Assembly: GCF_900109525.1 (NCBI RefSeq)
Contig: NZ_FOAN01000008.1
Span: 62,001 to 126,000 of the forward strand
DNA: 64,000 bases
Reading direction: 5' to 3'
From: Allobosea lupini
GTDB taxonomy: Bacteria > Pseudomonadota > Alphaproteobacteria > Rhizobiales > Beijerinckiaceae
Below the pieces are notes generated by a model. The model searched no databases. It was not told where the DNA came from and saw nothing but the letters and a program-made list of their open reading frames with translations. Both the position numbers and the translations under genes were made by a program. Within the stretch, counting starts at the first letter, position 1, and every line of letters starts with the position of its first letter. Below are positions 24,826-31,937 of the stretch, one piece after another.

Positions 24826-25668
24826 CTAGTTCTTGGTGAATGCCGCGAAGGCCGCGGCAAAATCAGGGTGCCAGCGCGACAGCGCCGGCCGATTCTCGAC
24901 GATGTCGCCGGCGGCCCACAGGATGCGCTTCTCATCGAGAGCACGATCGACGTCCCAGTCCGGGCACAGGATGTAGAAGTCGCCATGCGCAATGCCGTCC
25001 ATCATGAAGTCGATGGTCTGCTTTGGGGTCCACGCGCCATTGGGCTTCTCAGCCCGTCCGGCGCCGGTCATTTCGGTGAAGACGAAACCCGGGATCAGCA
25101 GATGGACGGAGATGGACGCCCCCGGCATGTTGCGCAGCTGATGCGCCAGCGCTTCCGTGTAGGTCTTCACGCCTGCCTTCGAGACATTATAGGCCGGATT
25201 GCCGGGCGGCGTCGTGATGCCCTGTTTCGAACCTGTATTGATGATCAATCCTGGCGTGCCCCGCGCTGCCATGGCGGGCGCAAAGACCTGGCAACCGAAG
25301 ATCACGCCCCAAAGGTTGACCGCGAGCAGGCGCTCCCACGCTTCCGGCGTGCCGAGGGCATCTGCTTTTGGCGCAATCGCCGCATTGTTCATCAGCACGT
25401 CGACGTCACCAAAACGGGCCTCCACGGCCTGCTTCAACGACTGCAGCGCTCCCCGGTTCGAGACATCCACGGGGAAGCCCGCGAGCTCGGCCTCGGCGGC
25501 TCGGGTCCGGATCGCTTCGATGGCAGCATCGAGGCGAGTCTGATCGAGGTCCACCAAGGCTACTCGCATACCGCGCTCGGCGAACTGGCAAGCTGCTTCC
25601 AGGCCAATCCCTGAAGCGGCTCCCGTCACGACGGCGGTGGCGCCCGGGACAAGTGCGTGGCGGTACAT
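24826..25668 (-). CDS. SDR-family oxidoreductase
   Basis: 280 residues from ATG 25668, which has GAGGAAAG upstream; the frame extends five codons further and would then overlap the hydrolase gene by 4 nt. TGAASGIG (15-22), NNAAIAP (94-100), catalytic S147 (NTGSKQG), Y160 and K164 (AYNVSK). Asp in LVDLD after strand 2 points to NAD(H). The C-terminal part (WDVDRALDEKRILWAAGDI) is longer than a minimal SDR. Co-transcribed with the upstream alpha/beta hydrolase. Confidence 0.88.
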   Translation of the reverse strand: MYRHALVPGATAVVTGAASGIGLEAACQFAERGMRVALVDLDQTRLDAAIEAIRTRAAEAELAGFPVDVSNRGALQSLKQAVEARFGDVDVLMNNAAIAPKADALGTPEAWERLLAVNLWGVIFGCQVFAPAMAARGTPGLIINTGSKQGITTPPGNPAYNVSKAGVKTYTEALAHQLRNMPGASISVHLLIPGFVFTEMTGAGRAEKPNGAWTPKQTIDFMMDGIAHGDFYILCPDWDVDRALDEKRILWAAGDIVENRPALSRWHPDFAAAFAAFTKN

Positions 25669-25679
25669 GGCGGCTTTCC

Positions 25680-26552
25680 TCAATCGATTGTTCGGGCAAG
25701 GAAGCCCTGGATCAACGCCGCGATAGCGAGCCCGTCGGTCTCCAGAGCGAAATGTCCCGTCTCGAACAGGTGGACCTCGGCATCGGGGACGTCCTTGCGG
25801 AAGCCGTGGGCGCCAGCTGGGGCGAAGAACGGATCGCCGTCACCCCAGACGGCCAGGACAGGCGGCTTCGATTTGCGCAGATAGTCCTGCCAGCTCGGAT
25901 AAAGCGCGACATTGGACTTGTAGTCGCCGAATAGATCGAGCTGCAGTTCCGGATCACGATCGAGGATCGCCTGCGCATGTTCGATCGCATCGGGGCTGAC
26001 GAGCTCGCGTTTCTCCTGAGGCACGCCATGGACGTACTGGAAGCGCGTGGTCTCCAGCGTGAGAAACGGGCGGAGCGCATTCCGGTTTGCTGCAGTGGGA
26101 CGCTCCCAATAAGCCCGCATCGGGGTCAGCGTCTCCTCGCGCAGTCCCTCCTCATAGGCGTTGCCGTTCTGAGTGATGATGGCGCGAATGCGGCTCGGGT
26201 TCGCGGCGGCCAGCCGGAAGCCGACCGGCGCACCGTAGTCGAACACCATGAGAGCGAAACGTTCCAGGGCGAGCGCGTGCACGAAGGCTTCGACGGCCTT
26301 GTAGAGATTGTCGAAGGTGTAGTCATAGACATCTCGCGCTGGAGCCTTGGTGGAACCGAAGCCAGGCAGATCGGGGGCGATGACCCTGTACTTGTCGGCG
26401 AGCTGCGGGATCAGGTCACGATACATGTGGCTGGAGGTCGGAAACCCGTGAAGCAGCAGCACGGTCGGAGCCGCCTGGTCCCCCGCCTCGCGATAGAACA
26501 TCTGCACCTCGCCGAGAGCGATAGCCCGATATTTCACCGCACTTGGATTCAT
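25680..26552 (-). CDS. Alpha/beta hydrolase, haloalkane-dehalogenase/epoxide-hydrolase-like
   Basis: 290 residues, no signal peptide. HGFPTS (35-40) is the oxyanion loop, VFDYGAP (103-109) has Asp105 as nucleophile, VWGDGDPFFAP holds a candidate acid, and ETGHFALETD the catalytic His. The Asp nucleophile argues for an alkyl-enzyme mechanism (dehalogenation, epoxide opening or fluoroacetate-type hydrolysis). Ends 12 nt before the SDR start, so the two are likely one operon. Substrate unknown. Confidence 0.87.
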   Translation of the reverse strand: MNPSAVKYRAIALGEVQMFYREAGDQAAPTVLLLHGFPTSSHMYRDLIPQLADKYRVIAPDLPGFGSTKAPARDVYDYTFDNLYKAVEAFVHALALERFALMVFDYGAPVGFRLAAANPSRIRAIITQNGNAYEEGLREETLTPMRAYWERPTAANRNALRPFLTLETTRFQYVHGVPQEKRELVSPDAIEHAQAILDRDPELQLDLFGDYKSNVALYPSWQDYLRKSKPPVLAVWGDGDPFFAPAGAHGFRKDVPDAEVHLFETGHFALETDGLAIAALIQGFLARTID

Positions 26553-26674
26553 GGTCGTGCCTCCTCTCTCGTCGCATCGCCGCCACCTTGAGAGCGCGAG
26601 GCCCGATGGTCGGTGCAGGCCTGACGCTCGCTGGTCAGCCCGGCCTGCGATCGGCGCGTACGGGTGCGCGACCG

Positions 26675-27502
26675 TCAGCTTCTCAAGAAGTTGAGCAGGT
26701 CCGTATTGAGCTGCTCGCGATGCGTGAAGGTCAGCCCGTGCGGAGCACCTTCGTAAATCTTCAGCACGGCAGAGGGCAACATGCGGGCGACGACGCGCGC
26801 GGAAAGGTCGATCGGTACGATCTGGTCATCACCGCCATGGATGACCAACGTCAGCCGGTCAAATTTCTTGACGTCTCCCCGGAAGTCTTCGGAAAAGGCG
26901 CCGACGCAATCATAGGCGTTCTTCAGCCCGGCCGTCATACCTTGCTGCCACCACAGATCGATCTGCCCCTGCGAGACCATCGCGCCGGGGCGATTGAACC
27001 CGTAAAATGGTCCCTTCGCGAGATTCAAATAGAATTGTGCGCGGTCGGCGATCTGCTCGGCTCGCATGCCGTCGAAGACATCGATGGGCGCGCCGGCAGG
27101 GTTGATCTCGGTTTTCAGCAGGAAAGGCGTGACCGCCGAGATCAGGACGAGCTTCGCGACATTGCTTGTGCCATGCCGGCCGACGAAGCGGGCGACTTCT
27201 CCGCCACCGGCGGAAAAGCCGACGATGGTGGCGTTACGCAGTCCCAAATGGCTGACAAGTTGCGCGAGATCATCGGCGTAATGATCCATGTCGTTGCCAT
27301 CCCATGGCTGGCTCGATCGGCCGTGACCGCGTCGATCATGGGCGATGACTCGGTAGCCGCTATTCGCAAGGTGGAAAGCCTGGGGATCCCAGCTATCCGC
27401 GTTGAGGGGCCAGCCATGACAGAGAACGACTGCCGGGCCGTTCTTCGGACCCCAGTCCTTGAAGTAGATCGTCACTCCGTCGCGGGTCTGGAAAGTCGTC
27501 AT
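26675..27502 (-). CDS. Alpha/beta hydrolase, non-heme chloroperoxidase type
   Basis: 275 residues from ATG 27502 (GGAG 9 nt upstream); a longer frame upstream is proline/arginine-rich and unlikely. HGWPLNADSWD, HDRRGHGRS and GFSAGGGEVARFVGRHG are the family strings; S97 is the nucleophile, GGDDQIVP holds the Asp and APHGLTF the His. Members are esterases/perhydrolases that make peracids with peroxide and can halogenate; the true substrate is usually unknown. Highly similar in layout to the 52835-53665 product (same S97 position). DJ-1 gene lies upstream. Confidence 0.9.
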   Translation of the reverse strand: MTTFQTRDGVTIYFKDWGPKNGPAVVLCHGWPLNADSWDPQAFHLANSGYRVIAHDRRGHGRSSQPWDGNDMDHYADDLAQLVSHLGLRNATIVGFSAGGGEVARFVGRHGTSNVAKLVLISAVTPFLLKTEINPAGAPIDVFDGMRAEQIADRAQFYLNLAKGPFYGFNRPGAMVSQGQIDLWWQQGMTAGLKNAYDCVGAFSEDFRGDVKKFDRLTLVIHGGDDQIVPIDLSARVVARMLPSAVLKIYEGAPHGLTFTHREQLNTDLLNFLRS

Positions 27503-27653
27503 GACTGGATGCTCCGTTGGCACGGCACCGCGCGAGATCGCCGGAAACGCGACTGAGAAGATCGATGCGGATGAGCCGACAAGAGTGTCACGCCGCGATG
27601 GCCAAGTCGGGAATGGCGGCCGGGCGGTGGGAGGGCCGGGAGGCGACTCCACG

Positions 27654-28346
27654 TCACGTCTCCCCTCTGCGCGCGAGGGCATCGAGCAAGGCTCGCGCAG
27701 TCGCGCGTGACGAAGGCGGATTTTGCCCGGTGATGAGCTGGCCGTCCTGGACGACGTGCACGCCGAAATCGACGGCCGCGAGAAAGTTCGCGCCCTGAGA
27801 CCTCAGCTCGTCCTCGAGCAGGTAGGGAACGACATCGACCAGTTGGACCGCTGCTTCCTCGGAGTTGGTGAAGCCGGTGACGGACCGGCCCTTCGCGACC
27901 GGCTCGCAATCTGGCGTCTTCACCCTGATGAGAATGCCCGGCGCATGGCAGACTAGAGCGACTGGCTTGTTCGCGGCGAGCATGCCTTCGAGCAGCGCGT
28001 GCACATCCTGGTCGTTCGTGAGGTCCCAGAGCGGGCCGTGACCTCCTGGGAAGAACACGCTGTCGTAGTCGGCCTGGTCGATGTCGCCGAGCTTCACAGT
28101 GCTCGCGAGCGACCGTGTCGCGGTTGCGTCGCTTTCGAAGCGGCGCGTGTCCTGCGTCTGGAAGGCTGGCTCGTTGCTCTTTGGATCGAGCGGCGGCTGC
28201 CCGCCCTTAGGCGAGGCGAGCGTGATGTCGACCCCAGCCTCCCGGAAGATGAAATAGGGCGCCGCCAGTTCTTCGAGCCAGAAGCCAGTCTTCTTGCCCG
28301 TATCACCCAGCTGATCGTGCGAGGTGAGAACCATCAGGATCTTCAT
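27654..28346 (-). CDS. DJ-1/PfpI-family protein
   Basis: 230 residues from ATG 28346 (MKILMVLTSHDQ), with GGGAGAG 6 nt upstream; a start five codons earlier is worse. The nucleophile elbow is VALVCHAPG with C133-H134, and Glu in LEELAAPY is placed like the conserved DJ-1 Glu. FFPGGHGPLWDL is typical of the class I glutamine-amidotransferase-like Hsp31/YhbO/GATase1 branch. Such proteins act as glyoxalase III/deglycases or chaperones against aldehydes. Fits the surrounding electrophile-response genes. Confidence 0.88.
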   Translation of the reverse strand: MKILMVLTSHDQLGDTGKKTGFWLEELAAPYFIFREAGVDITLASPKGGQPPLDPKSNEPAFQTQDTRRFESDATATRSLASTVKLGDIDQADYDSVFFPGGHGPLWDLTNDQDVHALLEGMLAANKPVALVCHAPGILIRVKTPDCEPVAKGRSVTGFTNSEEAAVQLVDVVPYLLEDELRSQGANFLAAVDFGVHVVQDGQLITGQNPPSSRATARALLDALARRGET

Positions 28347-28394
28347 CCCAGTCTCTCCCATGGTGGACTAAGTGGTCTTCAAGCCGCGCTCTTG

Positions 28395-28811
28395 TCAGCG
28401 CCCCGTGTTCCCGAGGATGCCCATGCGGATCACGGTGACGCCGCCATCGGCGAGTTCCGGCAGGCGCGCGAACCAGGACTGGACGTGAGGGGTTCGATTA
28501 TGTGCCTCGAAATCGGCCTGGCTGGCGAAAATCTCGGTGAAGATGAAATGCCCGGGAGTCTCGCGGCTCTCCTGGAGGAAATAGAGCAGGTTGTTAGGCT
28601 CGGCGCGTACCTTCGCTATCAGAGGAAGGGTGATTGCACGCAGGGCATCTTCCTTTCCCGGCTTCGCGCGAACCTGGGCTACGACAGCATAAGCGTCGGC
28701 AGGGATGTCGGCATAACGCACCCCATGAGCGTCCCGGGCGATCGCACCAACAGGAAGCGCGGCTCCTATCAATGTTGCCAGCATCGATAGAAACAGGAGC
28801 TTGCGGGGCAT
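28395..28811 (-). CDS. Secreted antibiotic-biosynthesis-monooxygenase (ABM) domain protein
   Basis: 138 residues from ATG 28811, AAGGAG 7 nt upstream. Sec signal (MPRKLLFLSMLATLIGAALPVGA, in two halves of residues 1-23), then a dimeric ABM fold: VVAQVRAKPGKEDALRAITL, NLLYFLQESRETPGHFIFTEIFAS and HNRTPHVQSWFARL. The conserved His/Trp helix supports a YgiN-like quinol monooxygenase or a heme-degrading relative. Unusual in being exported. Downstream is the DJ-1 gene on the same strand. Confidence 0.82.
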   Translation of the reverse strand: MPRKLLFLSMLATLIGAALPVGAIARDAHGVRYADIPADAYAVVAQVRAKPGKEDALRAITLPLIAKVRAEPNNLLYFLQESRETPGHFIFTEIFASQADFEAHNRTPHVQSWFARLPELADGGVTVIRMGILGNTGR

Positions 28812-28933
28812 TGCTGATCTCCTTCTGTCTTGGCTTTGCGGCTCGCATGTCGCGCTCGCGCCTCTGGAACGAGCCGGTTGCACGTGCCGCTATGGGGGAG
28901 GCGCAGCAGCTGCGAACTCTGCCCCGGCTCTGT

Positions 28934-29782
28934 TCAACGCGATGCAGACACCAGCTTGCGCCGCGCTTCGAGCGCTGCGTCGAACGTCCGCTTGACCGGA
29001 CCCAGCGCTTGCACGAACTCGAGCTGCTCGCCTTCCGAGCCGATGCAATAGATCAAGCGCCACCCGTCCGATTTGCCCTCGGTGATCCCGTTGGAATTGG
29101 CATCAAGCGGAGCGGCGCGCCGCTCGGCCTCTGTCGCCACGGTCACGACGCGATTCGCGCGGACGTTCGTCATGCCGCGCCGGTCGGATTCCGCCTCGAG
29201 GTCTGCGATGAACTGGTTGAAATCGACGTCGTCGCGGATGTGAAAGCAGATGTGCATCATCCGCGGAAATGCCGGGCTCATGTGATCGAGCGGCTCGGCG
29301 AATGCCCGCGGCCCGCCCATCGGCTGGTCGGCATCGCGGTATTGCAGGAGCTCGACCACGACATTGTCGAACTGGATGAAGCGCACGTCGAGCCGCTGCG
29401 CACCGCCGCGAAGGTCGGGAATACCCATCGCGCGTGGGTTTACGCCGCGTGTACGAGCCTCGATCTCCTGGCCGGTCAGCAGCGTATTGTGGATCCGTTC
29501 GCCTTGGAAATCGCCATCGCGCATCACCTCGGTCCCGCCCAGCACCTCGGTGTAGAAGGTGAAGGCGCGATCCATGTTCTGGACCGTGAGGCCGAAATGT
29601 TGAATGCCTTGCAGACGCTGGCCGATCGATAGCATCTCGGACTTGGCCGATACCGCCTGCCGACCCTGCGCCGCGGCCGGCGCCGCCATTCCGGTGACCG
29701 ACGCCGCGAGCATCGTGCCGGCGGTTTTCAGCGCATCCCGGCGATCGAGCCCCCCTGAAATCTGCCCATGGTTTTCCATCAT
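28934..29782 (-). CDS. Exported VOC-family (glyoxalase-like) protein
   Basis: 282 residues. The N-terminus DRRDALKTAGTMLAASVTGMA (from about 13) is Tat-like. A VOC module follows: GIQHFGLTVQNMDRAFTFYTEVLGG, and later MMHICFHIRDDVDFNQFI and RLIYCIGSEGEQLEFVQ; the His and Glu in these strings are candidate metal ligands. Export of VOC proteins is uncommon and fits a periplasmic detoxification or resistance role. A secreted alpha/beta hydrolase lies upstream on the same strand. Confidence 0.8.
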   Translation of the reverse strand: MMENHGQISGGLDRRDALKTAGTMLAASVTGMAAPAAAQGRQAVSAKSEMLSIGQRLQGIQHFGLTVQNMDRAFTFYTEVLGGTEVMRDGDFQGERIHNTLLTGQEIEARTRGVNPRAMGIPDLRGGAQRLDVRFIQFDNVVVELLQYRDADQPMGGPRAFAEPLDHMSPAFPRMMHICFHIRDDVDFNQFIADLEAESDRRGMTNVRANRVVTVATEAERRAAPLDANSNGITEGKSDGWRLIYCIGSEGEQLEFVQALGPVKRTFDAALEARRKLVSASR

Positions 29783-29858
29783 TCCTCTCCCTGAACTTGC
29801 CCCGAAGGCGCTCTGGCCACTGCCTCGCGTTGCTTTGACTATCTTGTATTCCCAAAGC

Positions 29859-30617
29859 TCACTTGGCCGCCCTGATGATCAGCTCTGAGATCTTTGCAGG
29901 GAACGACAACATGGCGACGTGGCTGGACTGCACCTCGATCGACGTCGCCCGCGAGCGCTCGACCTGATCCTTCTGGAGCTGTGGCGGGATGATCGCATCC
30001 TTGACCGCCACCGCCATGAAGGTCGGCTTGTCCCGCCAGGCCGCGCGCACGACAGGCGTCGCGAGAGCGCGCGAATGAAGCCTGCCTTGCACCGCGGCCA
30101 CCAATCTCTGTTCGGCAGGGGGCAGATCCGCGGCGAAATACTTGGCGATTCCGACATCGCTGATTCTCAGGAAGCCCTCCTCATCGCGGATGTACTCCGC
30201 ACGACTTTCCAGCTGCGGGTATCGGGACGCGATATTGCTCTGAGCTTCACCACTGTCTGGGGCGTAGGCGGCGACATAGACGAGTGATTTCACCTTCGGA
30301 TCGTTGCCGGCTTCCGTAATCACGATCCCGCCATAGGAATGCCCGACCAGCACAACCGGCCCTTCGGCATCGCGGATCGCGCGCCCTGTGGTCGCGACGT
30401 CGTTTTCAAGCGATTGCAGGGCGTTCTGGACTGCAATGACCTTCAGCCCGGCTCTTTCGAGCTCGGGAATGACCTTGTGCCAAGATGATCCGTCGGCGAA
30501 GGCGCCATGTACCAGAACGACTGACTTCGCCGGCACCTGCGCCACGGCCATGACCGAGCTGGCCAAAAGCGCTGCCATGCTGGCTGCCAAGGATGCTACT
30601 TGCCGCAATTTGCCCAT
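29859..30617 (-). CDS. Secreted alpha/beta hydrolase (salicylate-esterase/pyrethroid-hydrolase-like)
   Basis: 252 residues with a Sec signal (about 1-27, ends VMAVAQ). LVHGAFADGSSWHKVI is the N-terminal oxyanion string, VGHSYGGIVI carries nucleophile S94, and SSHVAMLSFP the catalytic His. It belongs to the EstC/methyl-salicylate-esterase-like group. Strongly similar to the 47633-48400 product. Divergent from the GlcG/IorAB operon across 372 nt; each promoter carries the same 18-mer oriented toward its gene. Confidence 0.87.
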   Translation of the reverse strand: MGKLRQVASLAASMAALLASSVMAVAQVPAKSVVLVHGAFADGSSWHKVIPELERAGLKVIAVQNALQSLENDVATTGRAIRDAEGPVVLVGHSYGGIVITEAGNDPKVKSLVYVAAYAPDSGEAQSNIASRYPQLESRAEYIRDEEGFLRISDVGIAKYFAADLPPAEQRLVAAVQGRLHSRALATPVVRAAWRDKPTFMAVAVKDAIIPPQLQKDQVERSRATSIEVQSSHVAMLSFPAKISELIIRAAK

Positions 30618-30705
30618 TTCTGCCTCCCCAAGGTTTTGACTGCGCCACCGGATCGATCATCTTGCGAATTCATTTCAGGGCTAACACGCAGGACGGGATC
30701 ACGGA

Positions 30706-30723
30706 GGTTAAACGGCGTAAAAT
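30706..30723 (-). promoter_or_regulatory. 18-mer box, minus-strand copy
   Basis: Read on the minus strand this is ATTTTACGCCGTTTAACC, identical at 17 of 18 positions to 30914-30931 on the plus strand. It ends 88 nt before the hydrolase start. The two copies make an inverted repeat 226 bp across, each facing one divergent gene. Direct TTTA half-sites inside resemble the TTTACC boxes at 18115. Confidence 0.6.
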
Positions 30724-30913
30724 CAGGAGGTCAGAGCCGTTCGAAGGTATTCCATCGCGCCCGGAACGGCGGTCGAGATCGAGCCTGCTATCCGTCGTCT
30801 CTGCGAAGGCCGATTCGGACAGGTGAGCAGCTGCGCTGCGCCGCCTCCGGCTTCATGAAGCACCTACTCTCGGTGTCCACAAAACCGGGCAGCAGGCCGC
30901 ACGCCAGTTTTGA

Positions 30914-30931
30914 ATTTTACGCCTTTTAACC
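30914..30931 (+). promoter_or_regulatory. 18-mer box, plus-strand copy
   Basis: ATTTTACGCCTTTTAACC, 58 nt before the GlcG-like start. Differs from the minus-strand copy at one base. Its position and orientation toward the gene match the other copy, which argues for a common regulator of both divergent units. Which regulator is not shown; no regulatory gene is directly adjacent. Confidence 0.6.
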
Positions 30932-30989
30932 AGTGCCGCCGGCACATCGATGCTAGCTCTAGTCCCAGCCAATCGAGAGATAGCGGACC

Positions 30990-31421
30990 ATGCCTCGCAC
31001 GCTCGATACACTGACGCTAGCCGATGCAAAGCAGATGCTCGAAGCCGGTGAGGCCAAGGCAGTTGGCCTTGGGATTCCCTACAATATCGCGGTGGTGGAT
31101 GCCGGTGGCGCCCTCATCGCCTTCACACGCCAAGACGGCGCGCTCGCGGGAAGCATTGATCTTGCGATCGGCAAGGCGAAGACGGCGCGCATGTTCGACA
31201 AGACCACGGATTATCTCGCCGAGTTGGCTCAGCCCGGGGCGCCGCTGTTCGGCATCGAGCGGAGCAATGGCGGCAATGTGGTGATCTTTGGCGGCGGCCT
31301 GCCGGTGAAGGTTGACGACCAGATCGTCGGCGCGGTCGGCACCAGCGCGGGGTCGGTCGATCAGGACATTGCGGTCGCCGAAGCGGCGGCTGCGGCCATC
31401 AGCCGGAGCCCGGACTCGTAG
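30990..31421 (+). CDS. GlcG/HbpS-family heme- or cofactor-binding protein
   Basis: 143 residues covering a single GlcG/HbpS domain: LTLADAKQMLEAGEAKAVGLG, NIAVVDAGGALIAFTRQDGA and the glycine-rich end VGAVGTSAGSVDQDIAVAEAAAA. The family includes HbpS (heme binding), GlcG, and PduO C-terminal domains. No signal peptide. First gene of the IorAB operon, 53 nt before the iron-sulfur subunit. A role in cofactor supply or redox sensing for the hydroxylase is possible but inferred. Confidence 0.87.
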   Translation: MPRTLDTLTLADAKQMLEAGEAKAVGLGIPYNIAVVDAGGALIAFTRQDGALAGSIDLAIGKAKTARMFDKTTDYLAELAQPGAPLFGIERSNGGNVVIFGGGLPVKVDDQIVGAVGTSAGSVDQDIAVAEAAAAAISRSPDS

Positions 31422-31474
31422 AGGGCCATGTTCGCGGCAACGAACTGTAACGTCTGCTGAGGGAAAGCGTTGTT

Positions 31475-31936
31475 ATGTTCGAACTCACCGTCAATGGGAT
31501 CAAGCACCAAGTAAACGTCATTCCAGAGATGCCTTTGCTCTGGGTTTTGCGCGATGAGCTTGGCATCACGAGCCCCAAATATGGCTGCGGAATCGCTCAG
31601 TGCGGCGCCTGTACGGTGCAGATAAACGGAGCGGCCGTCCGCTCGTGCCAGGCGCGTATGGCTGATGTCGCCGGCAAGGCGATCACCACCATTGAGGCGG
31701 TCGGCAACGGCAAGCTGCACCCGGTGCAGGAAGCCTGGATCGAGCATCAGGTGCCGCAATGCGGTTACTGCCAGACCGGCCAGATCATCCAGGCGATTTC
31801 GCTCCTCAAGGCGATTCCGAAGCCGACCGACGAGGACATCGACCAGGTCATGTCGGGAAACCTGTGCCGGTGCGGTACTTATGAGCGCATTCGTGTTGCG
31901 ATCCACACGGCCGCCGCGAAGATGGGGGGGAAATGA
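31475..31936 (+). CDS. iorA: [2Fe-2S] subunit of molybdenum hydroxylase (IorA-like)
   Basis: 153 residues, the usual length. The plant-ferredoxin-type cluster uses C38, C43, C46 and C58 (YGCGIAQCGACTVQ); the proximal cluster uses C96, C99, C131 and C133 (QCGYCQTG, NLCRCG). It passes electrons from the molybdopterin site of the next gene product. In isoquinoline 1-oxidoreductase-type enzymes there is no FAD subunit and electrons go to a cytochrome, which is encoded two genes on. Overlaps nothing; the large subunit starts 2 nt after its stop. Confidence 0.92.
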   Translation: MFELTVNGIKHQVNVIPEMPLLWVLRDELGITSPKYGCGIAQCGACTVQINGAAVRSCQARMADVAGKAITTIEAVGNGKLHPVQEAWIEHQVPQCGYCQTGQIIQAISLLKAIPKPTDEDIDQVMSGNLCRCGTYERIRVAIHTAAAKMGGK

Positions 31937-31937
31937 C

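Larger units (their letters stand above)
30618..30989. other. Divergent intergenic region with paired 18-mers
   Basis: 372 nt between the divergent hydrolase and the GlcG/IorAB operon. Besides the two 18-mers (annotated separately) I see nothing coding: short frames have no family resemblance. Each 18-mer is oriented toward its gene, 58-88 nt from the start codon, so this is probably a shared regulatory region. Confidence 0.6.
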
